Made by a program: the position numbers and the translations under genes
Part shown: one piece after another, positions 18,351 through 26,499 of the stretch
How positions within the stretch are numbered: position 1 is the stretch's first letter
Layout: each line of letters opens with the position of its first letter
The notes under the pieces: model-generated
Seen by the model: the letters and a program-made list of their open reading frames with translations, nothing else
Told to the model about the DNA's origin: nothing
The model's database searches: none
Source: Clostridia bacterium
GTDB taxonomy: Bacteria; Bacillota; Clostridia; Acetivibrionales; DSM-2933
NCBI GenBank assembly: GCA_026416815.1
Contig: JAOAEJ010000053.1
Span: forward strand, 1 to 64,000
Direction of reading: 5' to 3'
Length of the DNA: 64,000 nucleotides

Positions 18351-18382
18351 CCCTTCACTATCTATGAAGGGATTTTTTATTT
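18351..18382 (+). terminator. Riboswitch-controlled terminator
   Basis: CCCTTCA and TGAAGGG form the stem, followed by ATTTTTTATTT. The 5' arm is complementary to the 3' edge of the M-box, as expected for a transcription-attenuation switch. Confidence 0.85.
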
Positions 18383-18407
18383 GCCATAAAACTTGGAGGT
18401 GGTTGGT

Positions 18408-18494
18408 ATGGATTGTGACCCTGGTAGTAGTGATAATTTTATATTCTCCCCTAACCTTATGGGTTTATTTTTCTTGCCACCCCCTATAGATTAG
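18408..18494 (+). CDS. 28-codon reading frame between Mg2+ riboswitch and CorA gene
   Basis: ATG at 18408 follows GGAGGTGG with suitable spacing. The predicted peptide begins MDCDPGSSD and ends LPPPID just before a TAG stop at 18492. Acidic-proline beginnings and proline runs are the features that make ribosomes unstable at low Mg2+ in known Mg2+ leader peptides such as MgtL. Its place between the switch terminator and the transporter gene fits a second control layer. No homologue is known to me; it could also be a chance frame. Confidence 0.45.
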   Translation: MDCDPGSSDNFIFSPNLMGLFFLPPPID

Positions 18495-18561
18495 GCTTTA
18501 TTGCGTATAGATAAATAAACTCATATGCCACAAAATTCATTTGGAAAAGAAGGTGAATAAA

Positions 18562-19497
18562 ATGCTCGAAATTTTCAAAACAGTAAATGAGGAGTTATCA
18601 CGTCTCCAACACTTTGAAGAAGGAATATGGGTTAACCTTACAAATCCTACAGAGGATGAAATCACAAAAGTAAGTAATGGGTTGAAAATAGATATAGAAT
18701 ACCTAAAAGCAGCCCTGGATGAAGAGGAACGCGCCAGAATTGAATATGAAAACGGTCAGACACTTATAATCGTAGATATTCCTATAATTGAAAAAGAAGG
18801 TAATTCCAATGTCTATACTACTATCCCGCTTGGAATCATAATCATTAAAGATGGTATAGTAACGGTATGTTTGAAGGAAAATACGCTTATAAAAGATTTT
18901 ATCAATAAACGTATAAAGTCCTTTTACACTTATTATAAAAATAGGTTTATTCTGCAGCTTCTTTACAAGAATGCCTCACAGTACCTTCAGTATTTAAGGC
19001 ATATAGACAAAATCAGCAATAGAATTGAGCAAGACCTTCATAAGTCTATGAAAAACAAAGAACTAATACAGCTGTTAAAGCTTGAGAAGAGCCTTGTATA
19101 CTTCTCAACATCTCTGAAATCAAATGAACTGGTTTTGGAAAAAATGCTTAAGCTTGAGTACATAAAAAAATACCCCGATGATACTGACTTATTGGAAGAT
19201 GTTATTATAGAAAATAAACAGGCAATAGAAATGGCAAATATCTACAGCAGCATATTGAGCGGTACTATGGATGCCTTTGCTTCGGTGATTTCAAATAATG
19301 TAAATATAGTTATGAAGTTTTTGACTTCAGTAACTATAGTAATGGCGATCCCTACGATGGTTGCAAGCTTTTACGGTATGAACGTCAAGGAGATACCTTT
19401 CGCTCACCATCCACATGCCTTCTTTATTGTAATTATGATTTCACTTACTTTGGCTGCTCTTTCGGTTTACTTTCTGGCAAAAAAGAAAATGTTTTAA
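18562..19497 (+). CDS. corA: CorA-family magnesium transporter
   Basis: 311 residues when started at ATG 18562 behind AAGAAGGTGA; an in-frame TTG at 18541 is less likely. A long cytoplasmic alpha/beta and helical funnel region (about 1-250) leads to two C-terminal membrane helices, with the CorA signature YGMN at the end of the first. The short loop EIPFAHHPHAF follows it, and the protein ends with the basic KKKMF tail. CorA pentamers carry Mg2+ (also Co2+ or Ni2+) into the cell. The M-box upstream supports Mg2+ as substrate. Confidence 0.92.
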   Translation: MLEIFKTVNEELSRLQHFEEGIWVNLTNPTEDEITKVSNGLKIDIEYLKAALDEEERARIEYENGQTLIIVDIPIIEKEGNSNVYTTIPLGIIIIKDGIVTVCLKENTLIKDFINKRIKSFYTYYKNRFILQLLYKNASQYLQYLRHIDKISNRIEQDLHKSMKNKELIQLLKLEKSLVYFSTSLKSNELVLEKMLKLEYIKKYPDDTDLLEDVIIENKQAIEMANIYSSILSGTMDAFASVISNNVNIVMKFLTSVTIVMAIPTMVASFYGMNVKEIPFAHHPHAFFIVIMISLTLAALSVYFLAKKKMF

Positions 19498-19522
19498 ATT
19501 TAAAATATAGCTTAAAGAAATC

Positions 19523-19551
19523 AAAACTCGCTTAACAGGCGAGTTTTTTAC
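19523..19551 (+). terminator. Terminator after corA
   Basis: AAAACTCGC and GCGAGTTTT form a 9-bp stem with a 7-base loop, continuing into TTTTA. Confidence 0.85.
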
Positions 19552-19645
19552 TTTTCGCATTTAACGGTTTCTCCTTTTCCACCAAAAGGTATAACAATGC
19601 AATTTTATACGAATCTTATATATAACGATATTGTACTATATTTAT

Positions 19646-19770
19646 CTATATAAATTGCGATAATGCTATTACAAGGAAAATTTTTACTATCACAATATAA
19701 CCTAAGGTAACAAATTGCAAAAAAATTTAGGGAAAACTTCGTTGCAGATTCTTTTTTGCAATTTATATAT
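19646..19770 (+). repeat. Interspersed repeat family A, copy 4
   Basis: 125 bp, one base shorter than the rest because of a deletion in the CAAAAAAGATTTAGGG segment. The first hairpin has lost pairing (ACTATCACAA instead of ATTATCGCAA) while the second is intact, so this may be an older copy. Confidence 0.85.
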
Positions 19771-19881
19771 CTTGTATTTTATAATTAACCATGATAAAAT
19801 ACACCTCACAAGCACAAATGTCCACAGTATGTGTACATATTACGGAATTATTAAAATTTAATTATATTCTGGAGGTTTGAT

Positions 19882-21174
19882 ATGCCTAACGCAGTAGTTA
19901 AAATAGGATTTTTAGGATTAGGGGTTGTCGGAGCTGAACTGCTTAATATAATACGCTCAAATCAGGCTAGGATACTTGATAAGTATGGAGTAAAGCTTGA
20001 GGTTTCTAAAATATTTGTCAGAGATTTAAATAAAAAAAGGGATACGGATACCAGCGAACTTCAGCTGACAACCAATGCGGCTGACATAATTTTTGATAAG
20101 GATATACATATTGTATGTGAATGCATGGGCGGTGCAGGTACTGAAAATACTAAGGAGTTTGTAATCAGTGCTCTGGAAAATAGCAAGTCGGTTGTAATGT
20201 CCAGTAAGAAGGTTCTTGCACTCTATGGTAAAAAAATATTGGACCTAGCCAGCAGCAGCAGTGCACAATTGAGGTTTGACGCCACTGTAGGCGGTGGAAT
20301 ACCCGTTGCTAAGATACTAAAGGAGTGCTTTAAGGGTGAAAAAGTCGAAAAAATCGTAGGTATTTTAAATGCCACTTCCAATTTTATATATACGAAGATG
20401 GAAAAAGATAATCTTTCTTTCGAGGATGCTTTAAAAAAGGCTCAGCAGTTAGGCTATGCGGAGAATGATCCTTCAGAGGATATAAACGGTTTTGATGCAC
20501 TCTATAAGTCAATTATTCTGACTATGTTTTCTATGAAAAAATGGCTGAATATTAAGGAACTAAGTACAACACCTATTGGAAATATCACTGTTCTAGATAT
20601 GAAGTACGCAAATGAACTGGGCTATAAAATAAAACCTTTGGTGATTATGGAAAATCAGGATGATAAGCTTAAATATAGGGTTGGCCCCTGCCTTATCAAT
20701 GAAAACCACATAGCTGCCAATACTGTAGAAAACTATAATATAATTGTATTTAAGGGCTCCAATACGGGAGTATTGGGCTTCTACGGACAGGGTGCAGGCT
20801 CAAAGCCAACAGCCTCAGCGATGTTTGATGATTTAATCAGTATAGCTACTACCCCCGACGAAGGTATTAGCGGACTGATAAAAGAGATGTATTCAGGTGT
20901 TGAGCCCACTGAAAATGTCTATGAGTATAAGAATAACCTGTACTGGAGAGTCAGCGTGGAGAATATAGTCGGCAAACTAGCCTTTATCTGCTCCCTGCTG
21001 GCTGATAATTCGGTTAATATTGAAAAAGTTATCCAGAAAGACGAAGCTGAAGGTAAAATCGGTGTGGTACTTCTAACAAGCAGAGTTGATTCTTCTACCC
21101 TTAGTAAAATTGTTGATCAGTTCACCAATAATGATATTGAAATAAATACTATAATCCCTTTTTTAGGCGAGTAA
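19882..21174 (+). CDS. hom: Homoserine dehydrogenase
   Basis: 430 residues. A Rossmann N-terminus (GFLGLGVVGAELL) binds NAD(P)H, and the central catalytic region has ATVGGGIPVAKILK and the signature GYAENDPSEDINGFDALYK. A C-terminal ACT-type regulatory domain (about 345-425) suggests feedback inhibition, probably by threonine. It reduces aspartate semialdehyde to homoserine, the branch point to threonine and methionine. The start is ATG at 19882 after TGGAGG. It is not followed by thrC or thrB and sits alone between terminators. Confidence 0.93.
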   Translation: MPNAVVKIGFLGLGVVGAELLNIIRSNQARILDKYGVKLEVSKIFVRDLNKKRDTDTSELQLTTNAADIIFDKDIHIVCECMGGAGTENTKEFVISALENSKSVVMSSKKVLALYGKKILDLASSSSAQLRFDATVGGGIPVAKILKECFKGEKVEKIVGILNATSNFIYTKMEKDNLSFEDALKKAQQLGYAENDPSEDINGFDALYKSIILTMFSMKKWLNIKELSTTPIGNITVLDMKYANELGYKIKPLVIMENQDDKLKYRVGPCLINENHIAANTVENYNIIVFKGSNTGVLGFYGQGAGSKPTASAMFDDLISIATTPDEGISGLIKEMYSGVEPTENVYEYKNNLYWRVSVENIVGKLAFICSLLADNSVNIEKVIQKDEAEGKIGVVLLTSRVDSSTLSKIVDQFTNNDIEINTIIPFLGE

Positions 21175-21185
21175 GGATTTTATAG

Positions 21186-21231
21186 CAAAGCAAGCAGCAA
21201 GGAAGACTTCTTTGCTGCTTGCTTTGTATTT
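21186..21231. terminator. Bidirectional terminator after hom
   Basis: The perfect arms CAAAGCAAGCAGCAA and TTGCTGCTTGCTTTG (15 bp) are followed by TATTTTAATTT. It lies between convergent genes. Confidence 0.85.
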
Positions 21232-21245
21232 TAATTTAATCTGTG

Positions 21246-21698
21246 TTAAAAAAGGTCTTCCCTAATTTCGTCCAATGCATTGTATAGAATAATCTCTTCG
21301 TCATTTTGGAGTTTTGGTTTCTTTAGGTTAGGGCTATCCAACTCCCCTCCCATTTCCTTAATTATTTGCTTTACCTTATTCACTTCTTGCTCTCCAGCCT
21401 CAACTATCACCTTACAATTAATGTCGGCAATTTCCTCAAAGCCTCCCATACCACTGACCATAGGACTTGCTGCATTTAGAGGTGACTTTCCTCTGGCTAT
21501 ACCGTGCGCGTCCGATTCCAGAACTAAGCCAGAGAGACTTGTAGAGGTTTCGGTACCGGGTAAGTTTGTTTCTATATTTCTTTCCTCATTATAGTGGTCA
21601 TTTAAATCTACAAAGGCTTTATTTACCCCAGTATTTTTTAGCTTTTCTACTGCTTCATTTGCAGCCTTAATACTTCTAAAAAATCCTTCAACTTTCAT
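21246..21698 (-). CDS. Uncharacterised small protein, stress-protein (YflT/DUF1269-like) appearance
   Basis: 150 residues from ATG 21698, which follows GGAGGAAAG; a further in-frame ATG at 21716 overlaps that site. The first 30 residues (KVEGFFRSIKAANEAVEKLKNTG) look like the alpha/beta repeat of general stress proteins that track residues such as VDLNDHYNEE. A glycine-rich middle (about 85-110) is followed by a second alpha/beta unit (CKVIVEAGEQEVNKVKQIIKEMGG). There is no signal peptide. The family assignment is tentative and the function unknown. Confidence 0.5.
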   Translation of the reverse strand: MKVEGFFRSIKAANEAVEKLKNTGVNKAFVDLNDHYNEERNIETNLPGTETSTSLSGLVLESDAHGIARGKSPLNAASPMVSGMGGFEEIADINCKVIVEAGEQEVNKVKQIIKEMGGELDSPNLKKPKLQNDEEIILYNALDEIREDLF

Positions 21699-21766
21699 AT
21701 GCTTTCCTCCATACACAATCTTTTGTGTCTTCTTGAAATGCCCTCAAATTTGTAATTTTAATAACA

Positions 21767-23344
21767 CTAGCTGCCGGTTATCACCAGGGTTCGCGTACTT
21801 ACGTCAAAGTTCATGTCAGCACCCAATCCTTCAGCAATTGAGCTTAGAGGAACATACATCTTGCTGTCTATTATAATGGCAGGGTACTCCATTGTCTTAG
21901 ACTGTCCATTTATCTGTACATCTGCACTGTCAGTTTTATATATGATTGTTGCCCCATTCTTCACCACTGTAACTACACCGCTTTTATCCCACCCTACATC
22001 TGCACCAAGTTTTAAAGCAATGTCACTTATAGGAAGTAGTACTGCTTCCTCCAATTCTATTGGGGGAAGCTCTAGTTCCAATTTTTCTCCGTTTACTACA
22101 ACATCTATAGGCTTATCACCCTCGTACCCCATATCCTCAGGTATTTCTTCAAATTCTGTCGTTGCTGCCATTAACTCACTAAACTTAAAGGAATTCTGTT
22201 CATTTAGATGTGGAAAATCAATTTTTATATACTCATTTATGTTGTATATGTCGGTATTAAAGTCTATGCTCAGTTTCAATACTCCAGGAGGTGTAGGAAT
22301 ACCTTCTACGGCAGTGCCATTGCCGTCGTCAAGCTTCTCCAATGCTTTGTCAATTGCCTGGAAATCAAGTAATATATCCATTACACCGTTCTGATTTACA
22401 ATATATCCTTCTTCATTTATTGCAAAGTTAATTACAATTCCCCTATCCCCCAGCAGCCTTACATTTTTAAATGCTCTTGCCACCTTATTAACATCTTCCA
22501 GGAATTCTGTTGAACCGTCTCTTAACTCATCAAAGGCTTTTTCGAGGTCCTCCCCAGCTTCGGTATCCCCCGATACTGCTATCATAGTATTTATAAGTTC
22601 TTTTATCAGATTTTTCGCTTCCTTGCTATGGGCAAAACTGGTAAGCGCATACCTCATAAGAGACTTAAACTTCGCATCGTCAAGCCTTAATTCATACACC
22701 GTTAAATGTTCACCGTCTACAACTCTGTCATCCTTATGCGTTATAAAAGCAAATCCTGGATCAAAGTGCATGGCATAATCTTTTAGGAAGTTTAATAGCT
22801 TGGGCTCAAGGTTGTTCATCAGCTCCATCATTTTATTATAATCTTCCGGTGTTGTCCCTTCTTCATCAGCTATTTCCAACTGGTCAACCACCATATATTC
22901 CTTACCAGCAAACTCTCCCGGTAGATTTTGCCTTAATACTATAGGCAACCTAACTATCTGAGTTGTAGTAGGTTTTGGTCCGGAAATATCACTACTGAGC
23001 CACATTGAACTGTTCATTTTCAAGTCTTCCACTTGAACAGCTCCATCAATCTGAGCTTGAGTAATAGTCTTCTCCTTATTTTGTATAGTCTTTTGGTGGG
23101 TTTGTATCTTTATATTCCCCAATCCTGCTAATAATGGTTGCAGCATTTGCTGCTCCTCTTCGGGCAGCCCCTCAAGACCAATTTTTAGCGTAACATCGCT
23201 CTTGCTTTCCATAGACCTTATAGTGAGGTTCTTCTCCAGGGCATTTAAAAGATTGACCCTATCTGCTGCAGAACATCCGGCAAAAACACTTGCAAGCATG
23301 GAAGCTATAACTATGCATACAATAATCTTCTTAATTTTTTTCAT
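21767..23344 (-). CDS. Lipoprotein with C-terminal copper-amine-oxidase-N-type domain
   Basis: 525 residues. The signal peptide ends in the lipobox VFAGC. A long central region of no known fold (about 30-405) is followed by a copper amine oxidase N-terminal-like domain (about 410-523) with the usual VVVNGEKLELELPPI, LLPISDIALKLGADVGWD and YVPLSSIAEGLGA motifs. In clostridia this module occurs on many surface proteins and does not indicate oxidase activity; it is thought to bind cell-wall material. Monocistronic, with repeat family B copy 2 directly upstream. Confidence 0.75.
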   Translation of the reverse strand: MKKIKKIIVCIVIASMLASVFAGCSAADRVNLLNALEKNLTIRSMESKSDVTLKIGLEGLPEEEQQMLQPLLAGLGNIKIQTHQKTIQNKEKTITQAQIDGAVQVEDLKMNSSMWLSSDISGPKPTTTQIVRLPIVLRQNLPGEFAGKEYMVVDQLEIADEEGTTPEDYNKMMELMNNLEPKLLNFLKDYAMHFDPGFAFITHKDDRVVDGEHLTVYELRLDDAKFKSLMRYALTSFAHSKEAKNLIKELINTMIAVSGDTEAGEDLEKAFDELRDGSTEFLEDVNKVARAFKNVRLLGDRGIVINFAINEEGYIVNQNGVMDILLDFQAIDKALEKLDDGNGTAVEGIPTPPGVLKLSIDFNTDIYNINEYIKIDFPHLNEQNSFKFSELMAATTEFEEIPEDMGYEGDKPIDVVVNGEKLELELPPIELEEAVLLPISDIALKLGADVGWDKSGVVTVVKNGATIIYKTDSADVQINGQSKTMEYPAIIIDSKMYVPLSSIAEGLGADMNFDVSTRTLVITGS

Positions 23345-23366
23345 TTTATCACTCCTGTAATGTTAT

Positions 23367-23466
23367 AGATAAGTCAGTGTAGACTTAGCGGTTTCCAGTT
23401 AGGCAATGATCTGTGATGAGTGCCACTTTCCTGACTGGATAAAAATACTTTTACAATGACTTATCT
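23367..23466. repeat. Interspersed repeat family B, copy 2
   Basis: 100 bp. AGATAAGTCA and TGACTTATCT ends are inverted. Inner arms TTTCCAGTTAGG and CCTGACTGGATA flank a CTGTGATGAGTG centre matching copy 1. It lies 22 bases upstream of the copper-amine-oxidase-domain lipoprotein gene, in what would be its promoter or leader. Confidence 0.8.
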
Positions 23467-23756
23467 TCAGATGGAAACTTATTATGTTAATACTAATAAA
23501 GTGTTAAGTTTATTTTATTACATTGCTAGACTTCTAATTCGCTGTTGCACAACATATTACTTGTAGAATTTTTTCTAATTTATCAAGAATTACAGCTAAA
23601 TGTTATTATTTATTAGTACTGATTTGAATTTCTATAGACCAGCTTTCCCTTATATATTGTTTTATTTCTTTTACACTGTAACTTTTCATAAGTATTTTCT
23701 CGTACTGTGTTGACATTATATATAGAGTGTTGTATTATTATCTATGTATTAATCGT

Positions 23757-24041
23757 ATGCATATTTTGTCAAAGGAGGCGAACATCATAAATAATCCAGC
23801 ATTTTTAGATTTGCTACAGTTTTTATTAGTGTTCGCAAGCATATTTTTTACATACTATATTATCAGTAGCAATTTAAAACTAAGTCTGCCTTCTAGAAAT
23901 ATTTCTAAAAGGGTTTTGGTTGGACTTTTATATGACTATATCAAAATCCGCAGGCTTCGGATTAGCGATTATTTAAACTATCACAAATATGAGGTATGGA
24001 GGTTTTATCTTTTTAGCCGTTTAAAAATGATGTTGCAGTAA
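23757..24041 (+). CDS. Small membrane protein upstream of the YidC homologue
   Basis: 94 residues if started at ATG 23757, which lacks a ribosome site. A textbook AAAGGAGG at 23771-23778 instead points to the ATA codon at 23787 (8-base spacing), which would give an 84-residue protein beginning NNPAFLDLLQF. One membrane helix (about residues 15-38 of the long form) is followed by a basic C-terminal region with KIRRLRISDYLNYHKYEVWRF. No family is recognised. It ends 31 bases before the YidC gene, so co-transcription is likely. Confidence 0.5.
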   Translation: MHILSKEANIINNPAFLDLLQFLLVFASIFFTYYIISSNLKLSLPSRNISKRVLVGLLYDYIKIRRLRISDYLNYHKYEVWRFYLFSRLKMMLQ

Positions 24042-24072
24042 ATAAACAAGTAATTATTAAAGGAGAATTCAT

Positions 24073-24726
24073 GTGAACATCATTTTTAACACTTTATATA
24101 ATCTTTTAAATCAAGTATTTTCTTTTACAGGTGATTGGGGTATAGCTATCATAATCCTGACTTTTGCGGTAAGAGCTGTTTTACTTCCACTTTCATTAAT
24201 GCAAAAAAGGAGTGTTGAAAAACAGCAGAACCTATCAAAAAAGTTTGAAGAACTAAAGGAAAAGTTCAAAGACGACAAGCCTCAACTCGATACCGAGATG
24301 GCAAGATATAGCAGCGAAGGAGCTAAAAATATGCTTGGCTGTTCGGTTACACTCCTCCAACTGCCTATAATGTATACACTGTATAATGTTTTCTTAAAAA
24401 TGCCTTCTGAAATTGGTACTATAGTTATACCATGGATATCAAGCTTGAAGCTGCCCGACACATATTTTATCTTACCTCTCTTGTCGGTGTTAGTTCAAGT
24501 TGCTCCTAATATCCTTACCTCATTAGGCATGTTAAATAGCGCAACTGCTCCAAAGGTATCAAGAGTGCAGGTTTTGATTATAAGTGCTATGAATTTTCTG
24601 ATTTTCTTTAAAGCTCCGATATCCTTAGGGATATATTGGGTTACCTCAGGCATCTTTAGTGCTCTAGAACTGATTGCTTATAACCTTTATAGAAATCGCA
24701 GGTGCTTAAATAAAGCTTCTGCTTAA
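24073..24726 (+). CDS. YidC/Oxa1-family membrane protein insertase (short form)
   Basis: 217 residues from a GTG start at 24073 with AAAGGAG seven bases before it; the ATG two bases earlier runs straight into a stop. Five hydrophobic segments are present, with the conserved groove arginine in TFAVRAVLLPLSLMQKRS and a charged cytoplasmic hairpin (about 50-80). It has no lipobox, unlike SpoIIIJ/YidC2. Oxa1 proteins insert small membrane proteins. It is shorter than the usual 230-300 residues and is not in the rnpA/jag context, so it is probably an accessory paralogue. Confidence 0.82.
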   Translation: MNIIFNTLYNLLNQVFSFTGDWGIAIIILTFAVRAVLLPLSLMQKRSVEKQQNLSKKFEELKEKFKDDKPQLDTEMARYSSEGAKNMLGCSVTLLQLPIMYTLYNVFLKMPSEIGTIVIPWISSLKLPDTYFILPLLSVLVQVAPNILTSLGMLNSATAPKVSRVQVLIISAMNFLIFFKAPISLGIYWVTSGIFSALELIAYNLYRNRRCLNKASA

Positions 24727-24732
24727 TATAAA

Positions 24733-24777
24733 TTAACCCCCTTCGGGATGGTGCTTCCATCAACCAAAGGGGGTTAA
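24733..24777. terminator. Hairpin after the YidC homologue
   Basis: TTAACCCCCTT and AAGGGGGTTAA make an 11-bp perfect outer stem, with an inner GATGG/CCATC stem. The 3' T-run is weak, but the position fits a terminator for both convergent genes. Confidence 0.7.
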
Positions 24778-24821
24778 ATATTTACACTTCATATACTTAT
24801 CAGCCGAGTAGGATACATTAT

Positions 24822-25076
24822 TTACGGTTTTGTAAGTTCTTCAAGGCCGCTTAGAAACCGGAATGCATGTTCATTATCTTCACCACACATGTCAATACAC
24901 GGCCTTAAAGTTCTACAGACTGTCGGGCGCTCAGGTTTATTGAATAACCTGCAAAGATTTTCAGGAGTCAGGTTGATACATCTAACCCCTGCCGGTTTTC
25001 CCTCAGGCATTCCGGGTATAGGGGTTGAGATAGAAATAACAATACAGCAGGCTGCACAGCCTAGGCGACAATCCAT
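24822..25076 (-). CDS. YkgJ-family cysteine-cluster protein
   Basis: 84 residues with the pattern C-x3-C-x2-CC at the N-terminus (CRLGCAACC), then C-x8-C, C and C-x3-C further on. This is the CxxCxxCC family (PF03692), presumed to bind zinc or an iron-sulfur cluster, with no proven function. The start is ATG at 25076 after GGAGGAG. It stands alone. The length is near the shorter members of the family. Confidence 0.75.
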   Translation of the reverse strand: MDCRLGCAACCIVISISTPIPGMPEGKPAGVRCINLTPENLCRLFNKPERPTVCRTLRPCIDMCGEDNEHAFRFLSGLEELTKP

Positions 25077-25188
25077 AGTTAAACTCCTCCTGATTTATTA
25101 AAAAAACTATATAAACAGATTATATTGCTTATCTAAATGTTAACACTCATTATGTATATATTCAACCGATATATCTTACAAGGGCTAT

Positions 25189-25314
25189 GTACATAAATTG
25201 CGATAATGATATTACAAGGAAAAATTTGATTATCGCAATATAACCTAATGTAACAAGTTGCAAAAAAGATTTAGGGAAAACTTCGTTGTAGATTCTTTTT
25301 TGCAATTTATATAG
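25189..25314 (+). repeat. Interspersed repeat family A, copy 5
   Basis: 126 bp, with the left end slightly changed (GTACATAAATTGC) and the right end GCAATTTATATAG intact. It occupies the 386-bp gap between the YkgJ-like and DMT-transporter genes, which otherwise shows nothing I can name. Confidence 0.85.
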
Positions 25315-25462
25315 TTTACTTACAGGATGACAGGTTTTTTCTTTTCTGATACAATGATGTGTATTCGTAAATAGATATTTGAATAGACTATCTATACGAG
25401 AGTATGTTTGAATAGAATTAAACGATATCTGTTATATTAATATTTTATCAGAGGTATATGAT

Positions 25463-25894
25463 ATGCTAGGTATATTTTTTTCCATACTTGCAGGAGTGCT
25501 TATTACTGTACAGGGTGTATTCAACACAAGGTTAAGCGATAAAATCGGTCAAGTTGAAGCGACCGTTATAGTTCATTTAGTGGGACTAATTACATCTTTA
25601 GCTGTATTTTCTTTTATTAAAGGTAATAGCTTCAGTAAAATCACCGAGGTAAACAAACTTTATCTCCTTGGTGGGGTTATGGGGGTTGTGATTGTATTAA
25701 GTGTAATGAAGGGAATTTCTCTCCTTGGCCCAGGCTTCTCTATATCCGTTCTCTTAATTACTCAACTTTTAGCTGCACTTATAATCGATATGTTTGGCTT
25801 ATTTGGAAGTCCTAAGGTAAGTTTTGATTTTACCAAACCTCTAGGTGTTGTTATCATAATACTTGGAATTTTGATATTTAAGTTCAGAGGGTAG
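25463..25894 (+). CDS. DMT-superfamily YdcZ-type (DUF606) membrane protein
   Basis: 143 residues with five hydrophobic segments. The opening GIFFSILAGVLITVQGVFNTRLS and the G-P-G motif in SLLGPGFSISVLLITQLLAALIIDMFG are characteristic of the DUF606/YdcZ half-size drug/metabolite transporters, which act as pairs or dimers. The substrate is unknown. The start is ATG at 25463 after AGAGG. No partner gene is adjacent, so homodimerisation is plausible. Confidence 0.8.
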   Translation: MLGIFFSILAGVLITVQGVFNTRLSDKIGQVEATVIVHLVGLITSLAVFSFIKGNSFSKITEVNKLYLLGGVMGVVIVLSVMKGISLLGPGFSISVLLITQLLAALIIDMFGLFGSPKVSFDFTKPLGVVIIILGILIFKFRG

Positions 25895-25898
25895 TAAT

Positions 25899-25936
25899 TA
25901 AAGGGAATCGGTCATGTAAGACCTCTTCCCTTTTTA
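25899..25936 (+). terminator. Terminator after the YdcZ-type gene
   Basis: AAAGGGAA and TTCCCTTT pair around an 18-base loop and lead into TTATTATT. It directly adjoins the 3' end of the convergent DUF1540 gene. Confidence 0.75.
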
Positions 25937-26104
25937 TTATTCTGCATCTTTAAAGGTTGTACAGCATGTATCATCACTTATATCAGCACGTTTTCCGTTC
26001 ATATTATTAACTTCAAGAGCTTCCGCATGGCACATATTATGGGCATTATACACGCAGTTTTCAACTCCACATTTTACCTTCATACAAGGTGCGTTTGCAT
26101 CCAT
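25937..26104 (-). CDS. DUF1540 small cysteine-rich protein
   Basis: 55 residues from ATG 26104, behind a strong GGGAGGTGA. Six cysteines lie in the DUF1540 pattern: APCMKVKCGVENCVYN, then NMCHAEAL, and a C-terminal DDTCCTTF. These small proteins are common in spore-formers and probably bind a metal, but have no proven role. The good ribosome site, the full motif and the neat placement between a terminator and its own leader make it convincing despite its size. Confidence 0.85.
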   Translation of the reverse strand: MDANAPCMKVKCGVENCVYNAHNMCHAEALEVNNMNGKRADISDDTCCTTFKDAE

Positions 26105-26281
26105 TATATTCACCTCCCTATTCTTACAGTTTTGCTTCTATACAAAATGCTTTGAGCAGACCTTTACCTCAAAATATCTCGTACTAATTCAGCATACCCA
26201 CATCTCCACATATATTATTCATGCTCCTTTCAAGTATGAAAATTAGCTGAATACATCATTCAGACTTTGAATTTTTTATAA

Positions 26282-26410
26282 TAATACTACTTTGTTATTT
26301 TGTAATTTATGATGAAGAAATAACAACCAAAAAACACTGTTGATTATTTCTTCATCGGCAAATTAAGCTTAGAATTTGCCATAATTAAGGTAAATAACAA
26401 AGTAGTACTA
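26282..26410 (+). repeat. Interspersed repeat family C, copy 1 (129 bp)
   Basis: The 18-bp terminal inverted repeats TAATACTACTTTGTTATT and AATAACAAAGTAGTACTA differ at one place. Inside, GATGAAGAAATAACAAC and GATTATTTCTTCATC also pair. An inverted copy of equal length lies at 28418-28546. No coding capacity. Confidence 0.85.
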
Positions 26411-26499
26411 ATATAATTACTCGTTTATGGGAAAAGATATAGTGATATGCTTTTACTTCAGATTTCATATAAATATCTATTAGAATACATGGAGATATT

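Noticed and set aside
845-25314. Family A as a riboswitch or attenuator class
   Set aside because: The elements lie both before and after genes, in both orientations, with terminal inverted repeats and constant length, which fits a small mobile element better than a cis-regulator.
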